From an uncultured Acetatifactor sp. (GTDB lineage: Bacteria; Bacillota; Clostridia; Lachnospirales; Lachnospiraceae): a stretch of DNA of 16,004 nt. Shown here piece by piece: positions 6,156-12,670 of this stretch. The notes beneath the pieces were generated by a model. It saw only the letters and a program-made list of their open reading frames with translations. It was not told the origin of the DNA and searched no databases. The stretch's first letter is position 1. Each line of letters starts with the position of its first letter. The stretch lies in assembly GCA_910586435.1 (NCBI GenBank), contig CAJUGT010000094.1, positions 1 through 16,004 on the forward strand, in the 5' to 3' direction. A program made the position numbers and the translations under genes.

Positions 6156-6203
6156 CTCCTATTCCAGTACCGTCTCTGCACTTCGGTACCCTAACCAGGG
6201 AAG
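6156..6203 (-). promoter_or_regulatory. Leader element of degV, copy A (shared with 15953-16000)
   Basis: 48 nt ending in the AGGAG of degV. Aligned without gaps to copy B, 43 of 48 bases agree, and the 32 at 6156-6187 are identical. As RNA it can form CCCU-GGUU-AGGG and GUAC-CGAA-GUGC hairpins in tandem just before the ribosome binding site. The middle U-G pair of the second hairpin is C-G in copy B. The class is not recognised; it could be a cis-regulatory RNA or a small dispersed repeat. Confidence 0.6.
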
Positions 6204-6208
6204 AAAAT

Positions 6209-6234
6209 TTCAGCTGCAAGGGATTCAGCTGCAA
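6209..6234 (-). repeat. Tandem 11-bp repeat TTGCAGCTGAA in the degV leader
   Basis: Two copies of TTGCAGCTGAA (6219-6209 and 6234-6224 on the minus strand), 15 bp apart, each centred on the palindrome CAGCTG. They lie just upstream of the shared leader element. They may be a regulator site; no known factor is suggested. Confidence 0.55.
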
Positions 6235-6243
6235 TTTCCTTCC

Positions 6244-6262
6244 ATGTGTCTGAAAGACACAT
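6244..6262 (-). repeat. 8-bp perfect hairpin between spoVAF and degV
   Basis: ATGTGTCT and AGACACAT with a 3-nt loop, 20 bases after the spoVAF stop. No U-run follows on the minus strand, so it is not a standard terminator, but it may stabilise the 3' end of the spoVAF message. Confidence 0.5.
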
Positions 6263-6281
6263 TGTGCCTCCGTGACTTTGT

Positions 6282-7754
6282 TCAATTTGTTTTATCTTTT
6301 ATTGCTCCCGGAAGTCTCCGGCGAATCAGCCTGTTTTTCAGATTCTTCCAATCGAAGGGTATCAGTGGATAAATATAACTGTGATGGGATACGGTCTTAT
6401 TGCAGCCAATTGCCAATACCGCAATCAACAGACCGGCAATATATCCATACAGGCCAAACCATTGTGTCAGCAGCAAAGTCATAATTCTAAGAAATTTCAA
6501 GGCATACCCCAGTTCATAATTCGCCTGAGTATAGTTGGCAATGGCTACAAAGGCCATGTATAACATTACTTCCGATGAAAACCATCCGCTTTCCACCGCA
6601 AATTCCCCCAGAACCAAAGCAGCCATGACACTTAAGGGAGTACTGAGCATATTGGGGGTATTAATTGCCGCCAGCTTTAACCCGTCTATGGCCAGCTCTA
6701 AAATCAGAAATTGCCAAATAATAGGAATATTCGGATCTTCCTTCAACATAATAAAAGAAAAAGAGTCCGGTATCCACTCACTGTTGCTCACCAATAACAA
6801 AAATGTCGGTGTCAGCACATATGTGAGCAAAGAAATCAAAAAACGGGTTATTCTTAAATAGGTACCGGTAATAGGAGGAAAATAATAGTCATCCGCTTCC
6901 TCCACCACATCAAATATTGTGGTTGGCAATATCATTGCGGAAGGCGAATTATCCACCAGAATCACAATATTGCCCTCTAATACCTGTGCGGCCGCAGTAT
7001 CGGGTCTTTCTGTATATTTGAATTTTGGAAACGGATTGTACCACTTGCGCTGATACAGGCATTCAGCCATTGACTCCTGATTCATGGACAGGGAATCCAC
7101 CTCAATCTCCTGGATTTTTCTCTTGATTTCTTCCAGAAATTTTTCATCCACACGGCCTTTCATATAACACAATACAATATCCGTGCGGGAACTGTTTCCG
7201 GCGTTCATCATCTCCATATGAAGATCTGCGCTGCGGATTCTGCGACGGATCAAAGCGGTATTACTTACCACTGTCTCAACAAAACCGTCTTTGGAGCCTC
7301 TGAGTACCTTATCTTTCTCCGGCTCTTCCACTCCTCTTGAAGGATAGGTTCTGGTATCAAGTACCAACGCCTGAGAATACCCCTCTACCAAAAGAATAAA
7401 CATTCCTGACAAAAGAGATGTTATCAATGTATCGCACTTGCCTTCTATATCCACTTCCACATAAGGAGTGAATTTCTTTGACAAACCATGCATATCCTCC
7501 GGCATGTCTTCAGGCTTCATATCCATAAAATATTGTAAAAGCTTCTGGGCCATATCATCTTTACAGAACCCATCCACCAGATACATGCACGATTCTCTGC
7601 CCCCAATTTCAACAGTACGGTAAATAATGTCAAAATTTGTGTCCACATCAAGGGTTTTGTTCAGGAAAGCCATATCGGTACTAAGCGTCCCTGTCAGTCT
7701 GTCCATTTTCTCCGGTAATTGTCCTCCTAGATTCTTAAAACCCTTTCCATCCAT
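6282..7754 (-). CDS. spoVAF: Spore germination protein of the GerA family, SpoVAF type
   Basis: A 490-residue membrane protein: a soluble N-terminal domain of about 290 residues and about five hydrophobic segments at roughly 302-323, 345-365, 372-390, 395-412 and 420-452. Typical family sequences are RGSKDGFVETVVSNTALIRRRIR (about 152-174), NPFPKFKYTERPD and the run VDNSPSAMILP. Length and the FCKDD/MDMKPEDMPED region fit SpoVAF better than GerAA/GerKA. SpoVAF sits in the inner spore membrane and takes part in germinant-triggered release of dipicolinate, reported with Bacillus to act with a partner subunit. No other spoVA or ger gene is adjacent, which is unusual. GGGAG precedes the ATG by 10 nt. 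A well-matched sigma-G promoter lies 46-75 nt upstream, consistent with forespore expression. Confidence 0.87.
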   Translation of the reverse strand: MDGKGFKNLGGQLPEKMDRLTGTLSTDMAFLNKTLDVDTNFDIIYRTVEIGGRESCMYLVDGFCKDDMAQKLLQYFMDMKPEDMPEDMHGLSKKFTPYVEVDIEGKCDTLITSLLSGMFILLVEGYSQALVLDTRTYPSRGVEEPEKDKVLRGSKDGFVETVVSNTALIRRRIRSADLHMEMMNAGNSSRTDIVLCYMKGRVDEKFLEEIKRKIQEIEVDSLSMNQESMAECLYQRKWYNPFPKFKYTERPDTAAAQVLEGNIVILVDNSPSAMILPTTIFDVVEEADDYYFPPITGTYLRITRFLISLLTYVLTPTFLLLVSNSEWIPDSFSFIMLKEDPNIPIIWQFLILELAIDGLKLAAINTPNMLSTPLSVMAALVLGEFAVESGWFSSEVMLYMAFVAIANYTQANYELGYALKFLRIMTLLLTQWFGLYGYIAGLLIAVLAIGCNKTVSHHSYIYPLIPFDWKNLKNRLIRRRLPGAIKDKTN

Positions 7755-7799
7755 ATAAAATTAACTCCCTTTCAGACATACTGCCCTGTATTTTAAATC

Positions 7800-7829
7800 T
7801 AGGATAGCCATTCAGGGAATAAATTATTC
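7800..7829 (-). promoter_or_regulatory. Candidate sigma-G promoter of spoVAF
   Basis: Minus-strand GAATA (7829-7825), an 18-nt spacer and TATCCTA (7806-7800). Against the Bacillus sigma-G consensus (GNATR, 18 nt, CATNMTA) this is 5 of 5 and 6 of 7. It sits 46 nt before the start of spoVAF, a forespore gene. Confidence 0.6.
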
Positions 7830-7868
7830 GCAAGCCGCCTTTTAATACCACTAATAACTGTTCTTGCG
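7829..7868 (-). other. Inverted repeat after nrdG, weak terminator candidate
   Basis: CGCAAG/CTTGCG (7829-7834 and 7863-7868) begins four bases after the nrdG stop, with a 28-nt loop and no U-run. A second pair, CCCTG/CAGGG at 7784-7788 and 7813-7817, lies in the spoVAF leader. Neither makes a convincing terminator; the gap of 118 bp otherwise holds only the sigma-G promoter. Confidence 0.3.
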
Positions 7869-7872
7869 TGTA

Positions 7873-8433
7873 TTAATCACAGCAGCCACAAATATACTCC
7901 GGTTTCCATACATTTTGATATTCCTGTTCATAATTGCCACAGTGCAGTATGGGAATCAGAGGGTTCGACTGGGAAAGAGTTTTCTGCACATCTATCACCC
8001 GCTGGTTCCCGCTGCCCTTCCACAGAAGCTTCACATCTTTCTGCTCAGCCACAAATTCACCGTCCACCAATACATCCACATATTTCATCATGGGAAAATG
8101 AAGAATATTTTCCCAGACATCACCTGTATACAGCCAAATGGTCTTAGGAGGATATTTTTCCTTGATTTCCCGCATCAACTCTCTGACTTCCATCCTGTTG
8201 GCAGGATGCAGAGGATCTCCTCCCGAAAAAGTTATCCCTGAGATATAATCCTCATCCAGCTGAGTAAATATCTCTTGTTTTGCTTTCTGGTCAAAAATCA
8301 ATCCTCCGTCCGGATCCCATGTGACGGGATTCTGACATCCTTTACAACAATGATTGCAGCCCGCAACCCAAAGCACTACCCGCAATCCGTCGCCATTGAG
8401 CATATCATCCTTTGTTATATTGTGATATCGCAT
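7873..8433 (-). CDS. nrdG: Anaerobic ribonucleoside-triphosphate reductase activating protein
   Basis: A 186-residue radical-SAM enzyme. The Cx3Cx2C cluster motif is CNHCCKGC with C26, C30 and C33 as the likely ligands of the 4Fe-4S cluster; SGGDPL near residue 71 is the SAM-binding GGE-like motif. It uses reduced iron-sulfur cluster and S-adenosylmethionine to make the glycyl radical on NrdD (G702 of the protein encoded just upstream). Two more cysteines lie at the C-terminus (CGCCD). GGAGG stands 6 nt before the ATG, and the gene follows nrdD by 32 bp, so both are read from one message. Confidence 0.96.
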   Translation of the reverse strand: MRYHNITKDDMLNGDGLRVVLWVAGCNHCCKGCQNPVTWDPDGGLIFDQKAKQEIFTQLDEDYISGITFSGGDPLHPANRMEVRELMREIKEKYPPKTIWLYTGDVWENILHFPMMKYVDVLVDGEFVAEQKDVKLLWKGSGNQRVIDVQKTLSQSNPLIPILHCGNYEQEYQNVWKPEYICGCCD

Positions 8434-8465
8434 ACATTTCCTCCATGCTGTCTATGAGGCCAATC

Positions 8466-10655
8466 TTACATGCTCTTGCGTTCCGCAATTTCCGCCATTT
8501 TTGCATCGTTCAATCTGGTATCTCCATGGACACGGGAATAAGACAGATACCCATTCATACGATCAATTTTAGTCAGATTACGGCTTCCACATTTAGGACA
8601 TTTGTCCATTTCCAGCTCCTGATGCCCACAGTCATCGCAATAGGCCAGGGACAGATTGACTCCCTCATAAAATCCTTTCTCCATGGCACGCCGAATCAAC
8701 GTTTTAATTGCTTCCAGATTATAGTCAATAGGGTACTTTACATATTGTATTTTGCCGCCATTGCTCAGATCCCAAAACCGTTCTTCCAAATTCTGTTTTT
8801 GAATAGGTGTTATATCCTCCGTTACATGACAGTGAAAACTGTTGCTTACATATTCTCTGTCTGAGACACCTTCCACAATGCCATATTTATTGCGAAACTG
8901 CTTCACTTGCAGTCCGCACAAATTCTCTGCCGGCGTACCATAGATAGCATAAAGATTTCCATCCAATTCCTTAAACTCATTTACACGGCGATTGATATAT
9001 TCCAATACTTCAAGAGCAAATTCCCCATCTTCCACCAGGGATTTACCATTGTATAACTCCTGAAGCTCATTCAAAGCAGTGATGCCAAAGCTGGCGGTAG
9101 CAGACTTTAACAGAGGCTTGATTTTATCTGTTAATTTCAGATGCCCTCCCAGGAACCCTCCCTCACAATAGGCCAGAGGATTTGTAGACGCACGCATCTC
9201 TCCCAGATAAGCGTAAGTTCTGATATGAAGCTGTCGAATCAAATTCAAGTAATAATCCAATATTTCATAAAAATCTCTGCTCTCTTTTCGTGCTCTTGCC
9301 AGAATCATAGGAAGGTGCAGGGATACTGCCCCAATGTTAAATCGCCCCACAAAAACAGGCATGTCCTTGTCATCCGCAGGATGCATCCCGCCCCTTTCAT
9401 ACCAGGGAGACAAAAACGCACGGCACCCCATAGGGGATATGATTCGTCCATACTGTTTATAAATGCCTGCCACATATCCCTTACCGGTAAGACTCAGCCA
9501 GTCAGGATACATGGTTTTGGCCGAACAACGAACTCCGGCTTCAAAAACATCTTCCAAGGGCATTCCCGGCCCATGAAGTTTTTCATCGTATAAGAAAACA
9601 ATTTTAGGAAAAAGCACAGGCTTTTTACACTCTTCTTTGCCCTGTCCTTTCCTTCTTACATCCAGCATTGTGATTGTGGCAAGACGGGCAAACCTCCCTG
9701 TACCTGTCCCTGCCGTCACTGTGATAAAAGGATAATCACCACGGCTGCTTCCAACAGTGTTAAACTTATATTCCCATCCCTGAAATCCCTGTTCAAATTC
9801 TCTAACCACATCCTCATATGCCTCTGTCTCGGCCACTTCCCGGGCAATTCCCAGACGCAGGTATTTTTCAATGTAGCGGTGGTAGGATTTTTCCGCATAG
9901 GGCTCCAGAATCAAGTCAACACTGGGCACAGTAAAACCGCCGTACTGCTGGCTGGCAGCACTCAACACAATATCACCAATGACATCAAAAGCCACATCAA
10001 GGGATTTGGGTTCATTATACCATACATTCCCCATCTCAAAACCGCCGCTTAACACATTCTGCACATCAAACAGACAGCAGTTCATCGTATCTCTCCGGGC
10101 GCACATATCATGGACATAAATATACCCATCTCTGCAAGCCTGGATTTCTTCCGTAGTCATGAAAAATTTCTGGTACAATTCTTTATTCAGCTGATTGAAC
10201 ACCAGACTTCTCTTTGTGGCCACAAGCGCAGAATCCGTGTTGGCATTTTCCTTATCGCCAATATACATAATCGACTGGCTCTTTTTGTATACATCATCCA
10301 GCATACGGACAAAATCCTGTTTATAATTACGGTAGTCCCGATAGCTTTTGGCAACTACGGGTTTTACCTGCTCCAATGCGCTTTCTACGATATTATGCAT
10401 AACAGGAATCGGGATTTCATTATTCTCCAGCTCGTTCACCTTGTCAATGACATACTGACAAATGAGGCGTTCTTCTTCCACGGTAAATTTCGTCAATGCC
10501 CTGTATGCGCTCTTTCCTACGGCATTAATGACCTTCTGTACATTGAAGGCTTCTTTGCTCCCGTCCTTCTTGATAACACATACGTCCCTGGCAGGAAGAA
10601 ATTCTTCGCCATAATTGATACCTTTCGTAACTGCCTGTTCAAAATTGCTGCTCAT
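8466..10655 (-). CDS. nrdD: Anaerobic (class III) ribonucleoside-triphosphate reductase
   Basis: A 729-residue glycyl-radical enzyme that makes deoxyribonucleotides without oxygen. An ATP-cone regulatory domain lies at about residues 24-115 (VIKKDGSKEAFNVQKV). The barrel domain follows, with C193/C194 and C411 in MGCRAFLSP as likely active-site cysteines by analogy with the phage T4 enzyme. The C-terminal zinc site has CDDC (673/676) and CPKC (686/689). The radical glycine is G702 in RMNGYLSY. I choose the ATG at 10655, because AAGGGAG lies 5 nt before it; an upstream in-frame start would add 36 residues unlike the family and overlap the WYL gene. The 58-nt gap to that gene has a small GGGAA/TTCCC hairpin but no visible NrdR box. 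Confidence 0.96.
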   Translation of the reverse strand: MSSNFEQAVTKGINYGEEFLPARDVCVIKKDGSKEAFNVQKVINAVGKSAYRALTKFTVEEERLICQYVIDKVNELENNEIPIPVMHNIVESALEQVKPVVAKSYRDYRNYKQDFVRMLDDVYKKSQSIMYIGDKENANTDSALVATKRSLVFNQLNKELYQKFFMTTEEIQACRDGYIYVHDMCARRDTMNCCLFDVQNVLSGGFEMGNVWYNEPKSLDVAFDVIGDIVLSAASQQYGGFTVPSVDLILEPYAEKSYHRYIEKYLRLGIAREVAETEAYEDVVREFEQGFQGWEYKFNTVGSSRGDYPFITVTAGTGTGRFARLATITMLDVRRKGQGKEECKKPVLFPKIVFLYDEKLHGPGMPLEDVFEAGVRCSAKTMYPDWLSLTGKGYVAGIYKQYGRIISPMGCRAFLSPWYERGGMHPADDKDMPVFVGRFNIGAVSLHLPMILARARKESRDFYEILDYYLNLIRQLHIRTYAYLGEMRASTNPLAYCEGGFLGGHLKLTDKIKPLLKSATASFGITALNELQELYNGKSLVEDGEFALEVLEYINRRVNEFKELDGNLYAIYGTPAENLCGLQVKQFRNKYGIVEGVSDREYVSNSFHCHVTEDITPIQKQNLEERFWDLSNGGKIQYVKYPIDYNLEAIKTLIRRAMEKGFYEGVNLSLAYCDDCGHQELEMDKCPKCGSRNLTKIDRMNGYLSYSRVHGDTRLNDAKMAEIAERKSM

Positions 10656-10713
10656 GCTAACTCCCTTCTTCCGGGAATGGTTCCCTTCGCCCCAAAACAC
10701 CCCGATCAAACAA

Positions 10714-11730
10714 TCACCTTTCCGTCCCTTGCATATCTTCTGTAATCTGCATTGTAGTAACAATGTCCGTCAGCCATTGCCTATACTTTGATTTGACAAT
10801 ATCCGGTCCCACAATCACCGCTTCCCGCCCAATTCCGGCAAGCCATCCAAAAAACTGGCCGCTTACCGCAACTTTTGCGCGCACGCGAAACACCCTGTCC
10901 GTCATGGGACGAATATCCGCTTCCCTGCCGAAACGATCCAGTATCACTCCCACCAGCCGATTTGGAAACTGCATGATTACCGTTTCTTCCTCGCCTCCAT
11001 ACATGCCGAAAGTACGATTGGTATAATCCGCCAGATCCACTTTTGAAAATTGCTCCATTCCTTCCCTGGCATCTTTCTGTACCTTGACTTTTCCCATTTT
11101 ATCCACTCGATAATGTTTCATAATGCCATCCACAGAATCAAACGCCGCAAGATAATAATTTTCATCCTGCCAAATTAAAGCCCATGGACTTACCCTTTTA
11201 TCACTGTTTTTTCTGGGAACAAGTTCCTTTTTCAGATTCCAGTCAAGGTATTGAAAGGAAATCTGCCTGTTTTCCTGAATTGCTTTATGGATATTATCTA
11301 TACTGTAATAAATACTTTCATTTTCTGTTTTAATCCGCCCCGCCACATATACCTGACGTTGCAGTTTTCCGGCGTCATACTTTCCGGCCATTTGTTCCAG
11401 CTTTTTGATCAGGCTTCTTGACTTCCTGGTGGTAATAAAACGGGAAGATTGAACCGCATCCACCAAAAGCTTTAATTCCGCCAGTTCAAACTCTCTGCCG
11501 GCCATATAGTAACCGCCTCCAAGCCGGCTTTGGACCTGAATAATATCATATCCGAACTCACATAATTTTTCTATGTCATCATATATGCTCTTGCGTTCGG
11601 AATGAATGCCCTGTGCCCCCAGATAAGCTATGATTTCCGCCGTGCTGACAGGATGATTTTCATCCGTACTTTCAGACAAAAACTTTAACAGGTACAGTAA
11701 TTTTAATTTTTGTCCCGCCGACTTTGCCAT
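10714..11730 (-). CDS. WYL-domain transcriptional regulator with N-terminal helix-turn-helix
   Basis: A 338-residue protein of the YafY/DeoR-like WYL group. A winged helix-turn-helix lies at about residues 5-75 (HPVSTAEIIAYLGAQGIHSERKSIYDDIEKL). A WYL domain lies at about 135-220 (ISFQYLDW...VSPWALIWQDENYYLAAFD...YRVDKM), followed by a C-terminal WCX-like extension. WYL domains bind small ligands or nucleic acids and set the activity of the DNA-binding part. I use the ATG at 11730; a TTG four codons further upstream is also possible, and neither has a strong ribosome binding site. It stands in one direction with nrdD and nrdG, 58 nt ahead, so it may regulate its own operon; this is inferred from position only. 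Confidence 0.88.
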   Translation of the reverse strand: MAKSAGQKLKLLYLLKFLSESTDENHPVSTAEIIAYLGAQGIHSERKSIYDDIEKLCEFGYDIIQVQSRLGGGYYMAGREFELAELKLLVDAVQSSRFITTRKSRSLIKKLEQMAGKYDAGKLQRQVYVAGRIKTENESIYYSIDNIHKAIQENRQISFQYLDWNLKKELVPRKNSDKRVSPWALIWQDENYYLAAFDSVDGIMKHYRVDKMGKVKVQKDAREGMEQFSKVDLADYTNRTFGMYGGEEETVIMQFPNRLVGVILDRFGREADIRPMTDRVFRVRAKVAVSGQFFGWLAGIGREAVIVGPDIVKSKYRQWLTDIVTTMQITEDMQGTER

Positions 11731-11765
11731 GTTCCACCCCAATATTTTCTTTTCCGTAATATCTT

Positions 11766-12452
11766 CTACAGAATATCATACAACATGCTCAGGCAGCTTA
11801 TTTCATAGTCCGGTATGTACTCCGTATTGTTGCCGCTTCCTGTTCTGTTATACCAGCAAGTAGGGATACCTGCCTGTATTCCTCCCTTAATATCGCTGGA
11901 CAGGGAATCTCCCACCACCAATATACGCTTTTTGTCCTTTTCTTCCAGGCGCTTCATGCAATGATCAAAAAACTCCCGTTCAGGCTTGTGATGGCCAATC
12001 TCCTCTGAAATAAAAATTCCGTCCATCACTTCCGCAAGACCCGAAAGCTCCAATTTGCTATATTGAGTGGACGCCACACCATTGGTAACAACATACTGCT
12101 TTACATATGTACGCAATCTGCGGCAGACCGTCAAAGAATCATCCAGATATGAATATACACTGCCCAGCGCCGTCTGATATTCCGCGCAAAATGCCGACGC
12201 ATCCACACCGCTGATTCCCAATGCGGAAAACAAAGCAGTAAATCGGCCCGGCAACAGTTCTTCCTTGGTAATCTCGCCTAATTCAAGACGTTTCCAATAA
12301 TCATCGTTAATCCGGGCGTATGTTTGAATTTCTTCTTCTGTGATTTCCCGTCCTATGGTGTCGAAACACTTTCTAAGAGCATGCCGCTGAGAATAGACAA
12401 AATCTAAAAGTGTTCCGTCTAAATCCCATAGAACTGTAGTGTATTGGTTCAT
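11766..12452 (-). CDS. YjjG-type HAD phosphatase (noncanonical pyrimidine nucleotidase family)
   Basis: A 228-residue HAD subfamily IA hydrolase with helical cap. D10 and D12 in WDLDGTLLD (motif I), T123/N124 in VVTNG (motif II), K156 in HHKPERE (motif III) and GDSLSSDIKGG (181-191, motif IV with D182 and D187). The pattern of motif IV and overall length fit the YjjG/YfnB group, which removes phosphate from noncanonical pyrimidine nucleotides. Such cleaning of nucleotide pools would make sense in a transcription unit with nrdD/nrdG, but substrate is inferred. Its ATG overlaps the stop of the 48-residue gene before it by ATGA. Confidence 0.9.
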   Translation of the reverse strand: MNQYTTVLWDLDGTLLDFVYSQRHALRKCFDTIGREITEEEIQTYARINDDYWKRLELGEITKEELLPGRFTALFSALGISGVDASAFCAEYQTALGSVYSYLDDSLTVCRRLRTYVKQYVVTNGVASTQYSKLELSGLAEVMDGIFISEEIGHHKPEREFFDHCMKRLEEKDKKRILVVGDSLSSDIKGGIQAGIPTCWYNRTGSGNNTEYIPDYEISCLSMLYDIL

Positions 12453-12595
12453 GTATTCTCCTTGGTCCCAACGGCCTTGGCGTTCTTCTTCTTTGCCATG
12501 GTAATTCCGATGGTTGTGGCTACAGCGGCCACCGCCACTATAATTATAAGCAATACAAGATAAGACAAAAACGTATTAAGAAAACTGACCAGCAT
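12449..12595 (-). CDS. Small single-span membrane protein, 48 residues
   Basis: A short open frame starting MLVSFLNTFLSYLVLL. A hydrophobic span of about 28 residues (about 4-33) is followed by a strongly basic tail (MAKKKNAKAV...), predicting a single span with the C-terminus in the cytoplasm. GAGGG stands 6 nt before the ATG. A sigma-A promoter lies 44 nt upstream, and the stop overlaps the start of the YjjG-type gene (ATGA), so it is probably really translated as first gene of the operon. No function is recognised. Small proteins of similar build occur in related genomes, as far as I recall. Confidence 0.78.
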   Translation of the reverse strand: MLVSFLNTFLSYLVLLIIIVAVAAVATTIGITMAKKKNAKAVGTKENT

Positions 12596-12638
12596 ATCAA
12601 TCCCTCTTTCTTCTAATCAAATGTTCTTTCTGCTAACA

Positions 12639-12667
12639 AGTATAGCAAACAAACACACTTTCGTCAA
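12639..12667 (-). promoter_or_regulatory. Sigma-A promoter of the small-protein/HAD/WYL/nrdDG unit
   Basis: Minus-strand TTGACG (12667-12662), 17-nt spacer, TATACT (12644-12639): 5 of 6 in each box with ideal spacing. The -35 box begins 3 bases after the stop of the mutS-like gene, and there is no terminator between. Confidence 0.75.
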
Positions 12668-12670
12668 GTG

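Noticed and set aside
6180..6203. T-box leader, because AGGGTACCG resembles the T-box sequence
   Set aside because: The full T-box sequence, specifier loop and terminator/antiterminator are missing, and the copy before the permease reads differently at this place.
6151..6285. Longer degV protein with 45 extra residues
   Set aside because: The extension would translate the leader, lacks a ribosome binding site and goes beyond the usual DegV length; AGGAG fits the start at 6150.
10110..10745. Plus-strand open frame of about 210 codons
   Set aside because: It lies antisense to the well-conserved nrdD, has no good start signal and a composition typical of a reverse-strand shadow.
10656..10763. 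Longer nrdD start overlapping the WYL gene
   Set aside because: The extra 36 residues do not resemble the ATP-cone N-terminus; the ATG at 10655 has AAGGGAG at the right distance.
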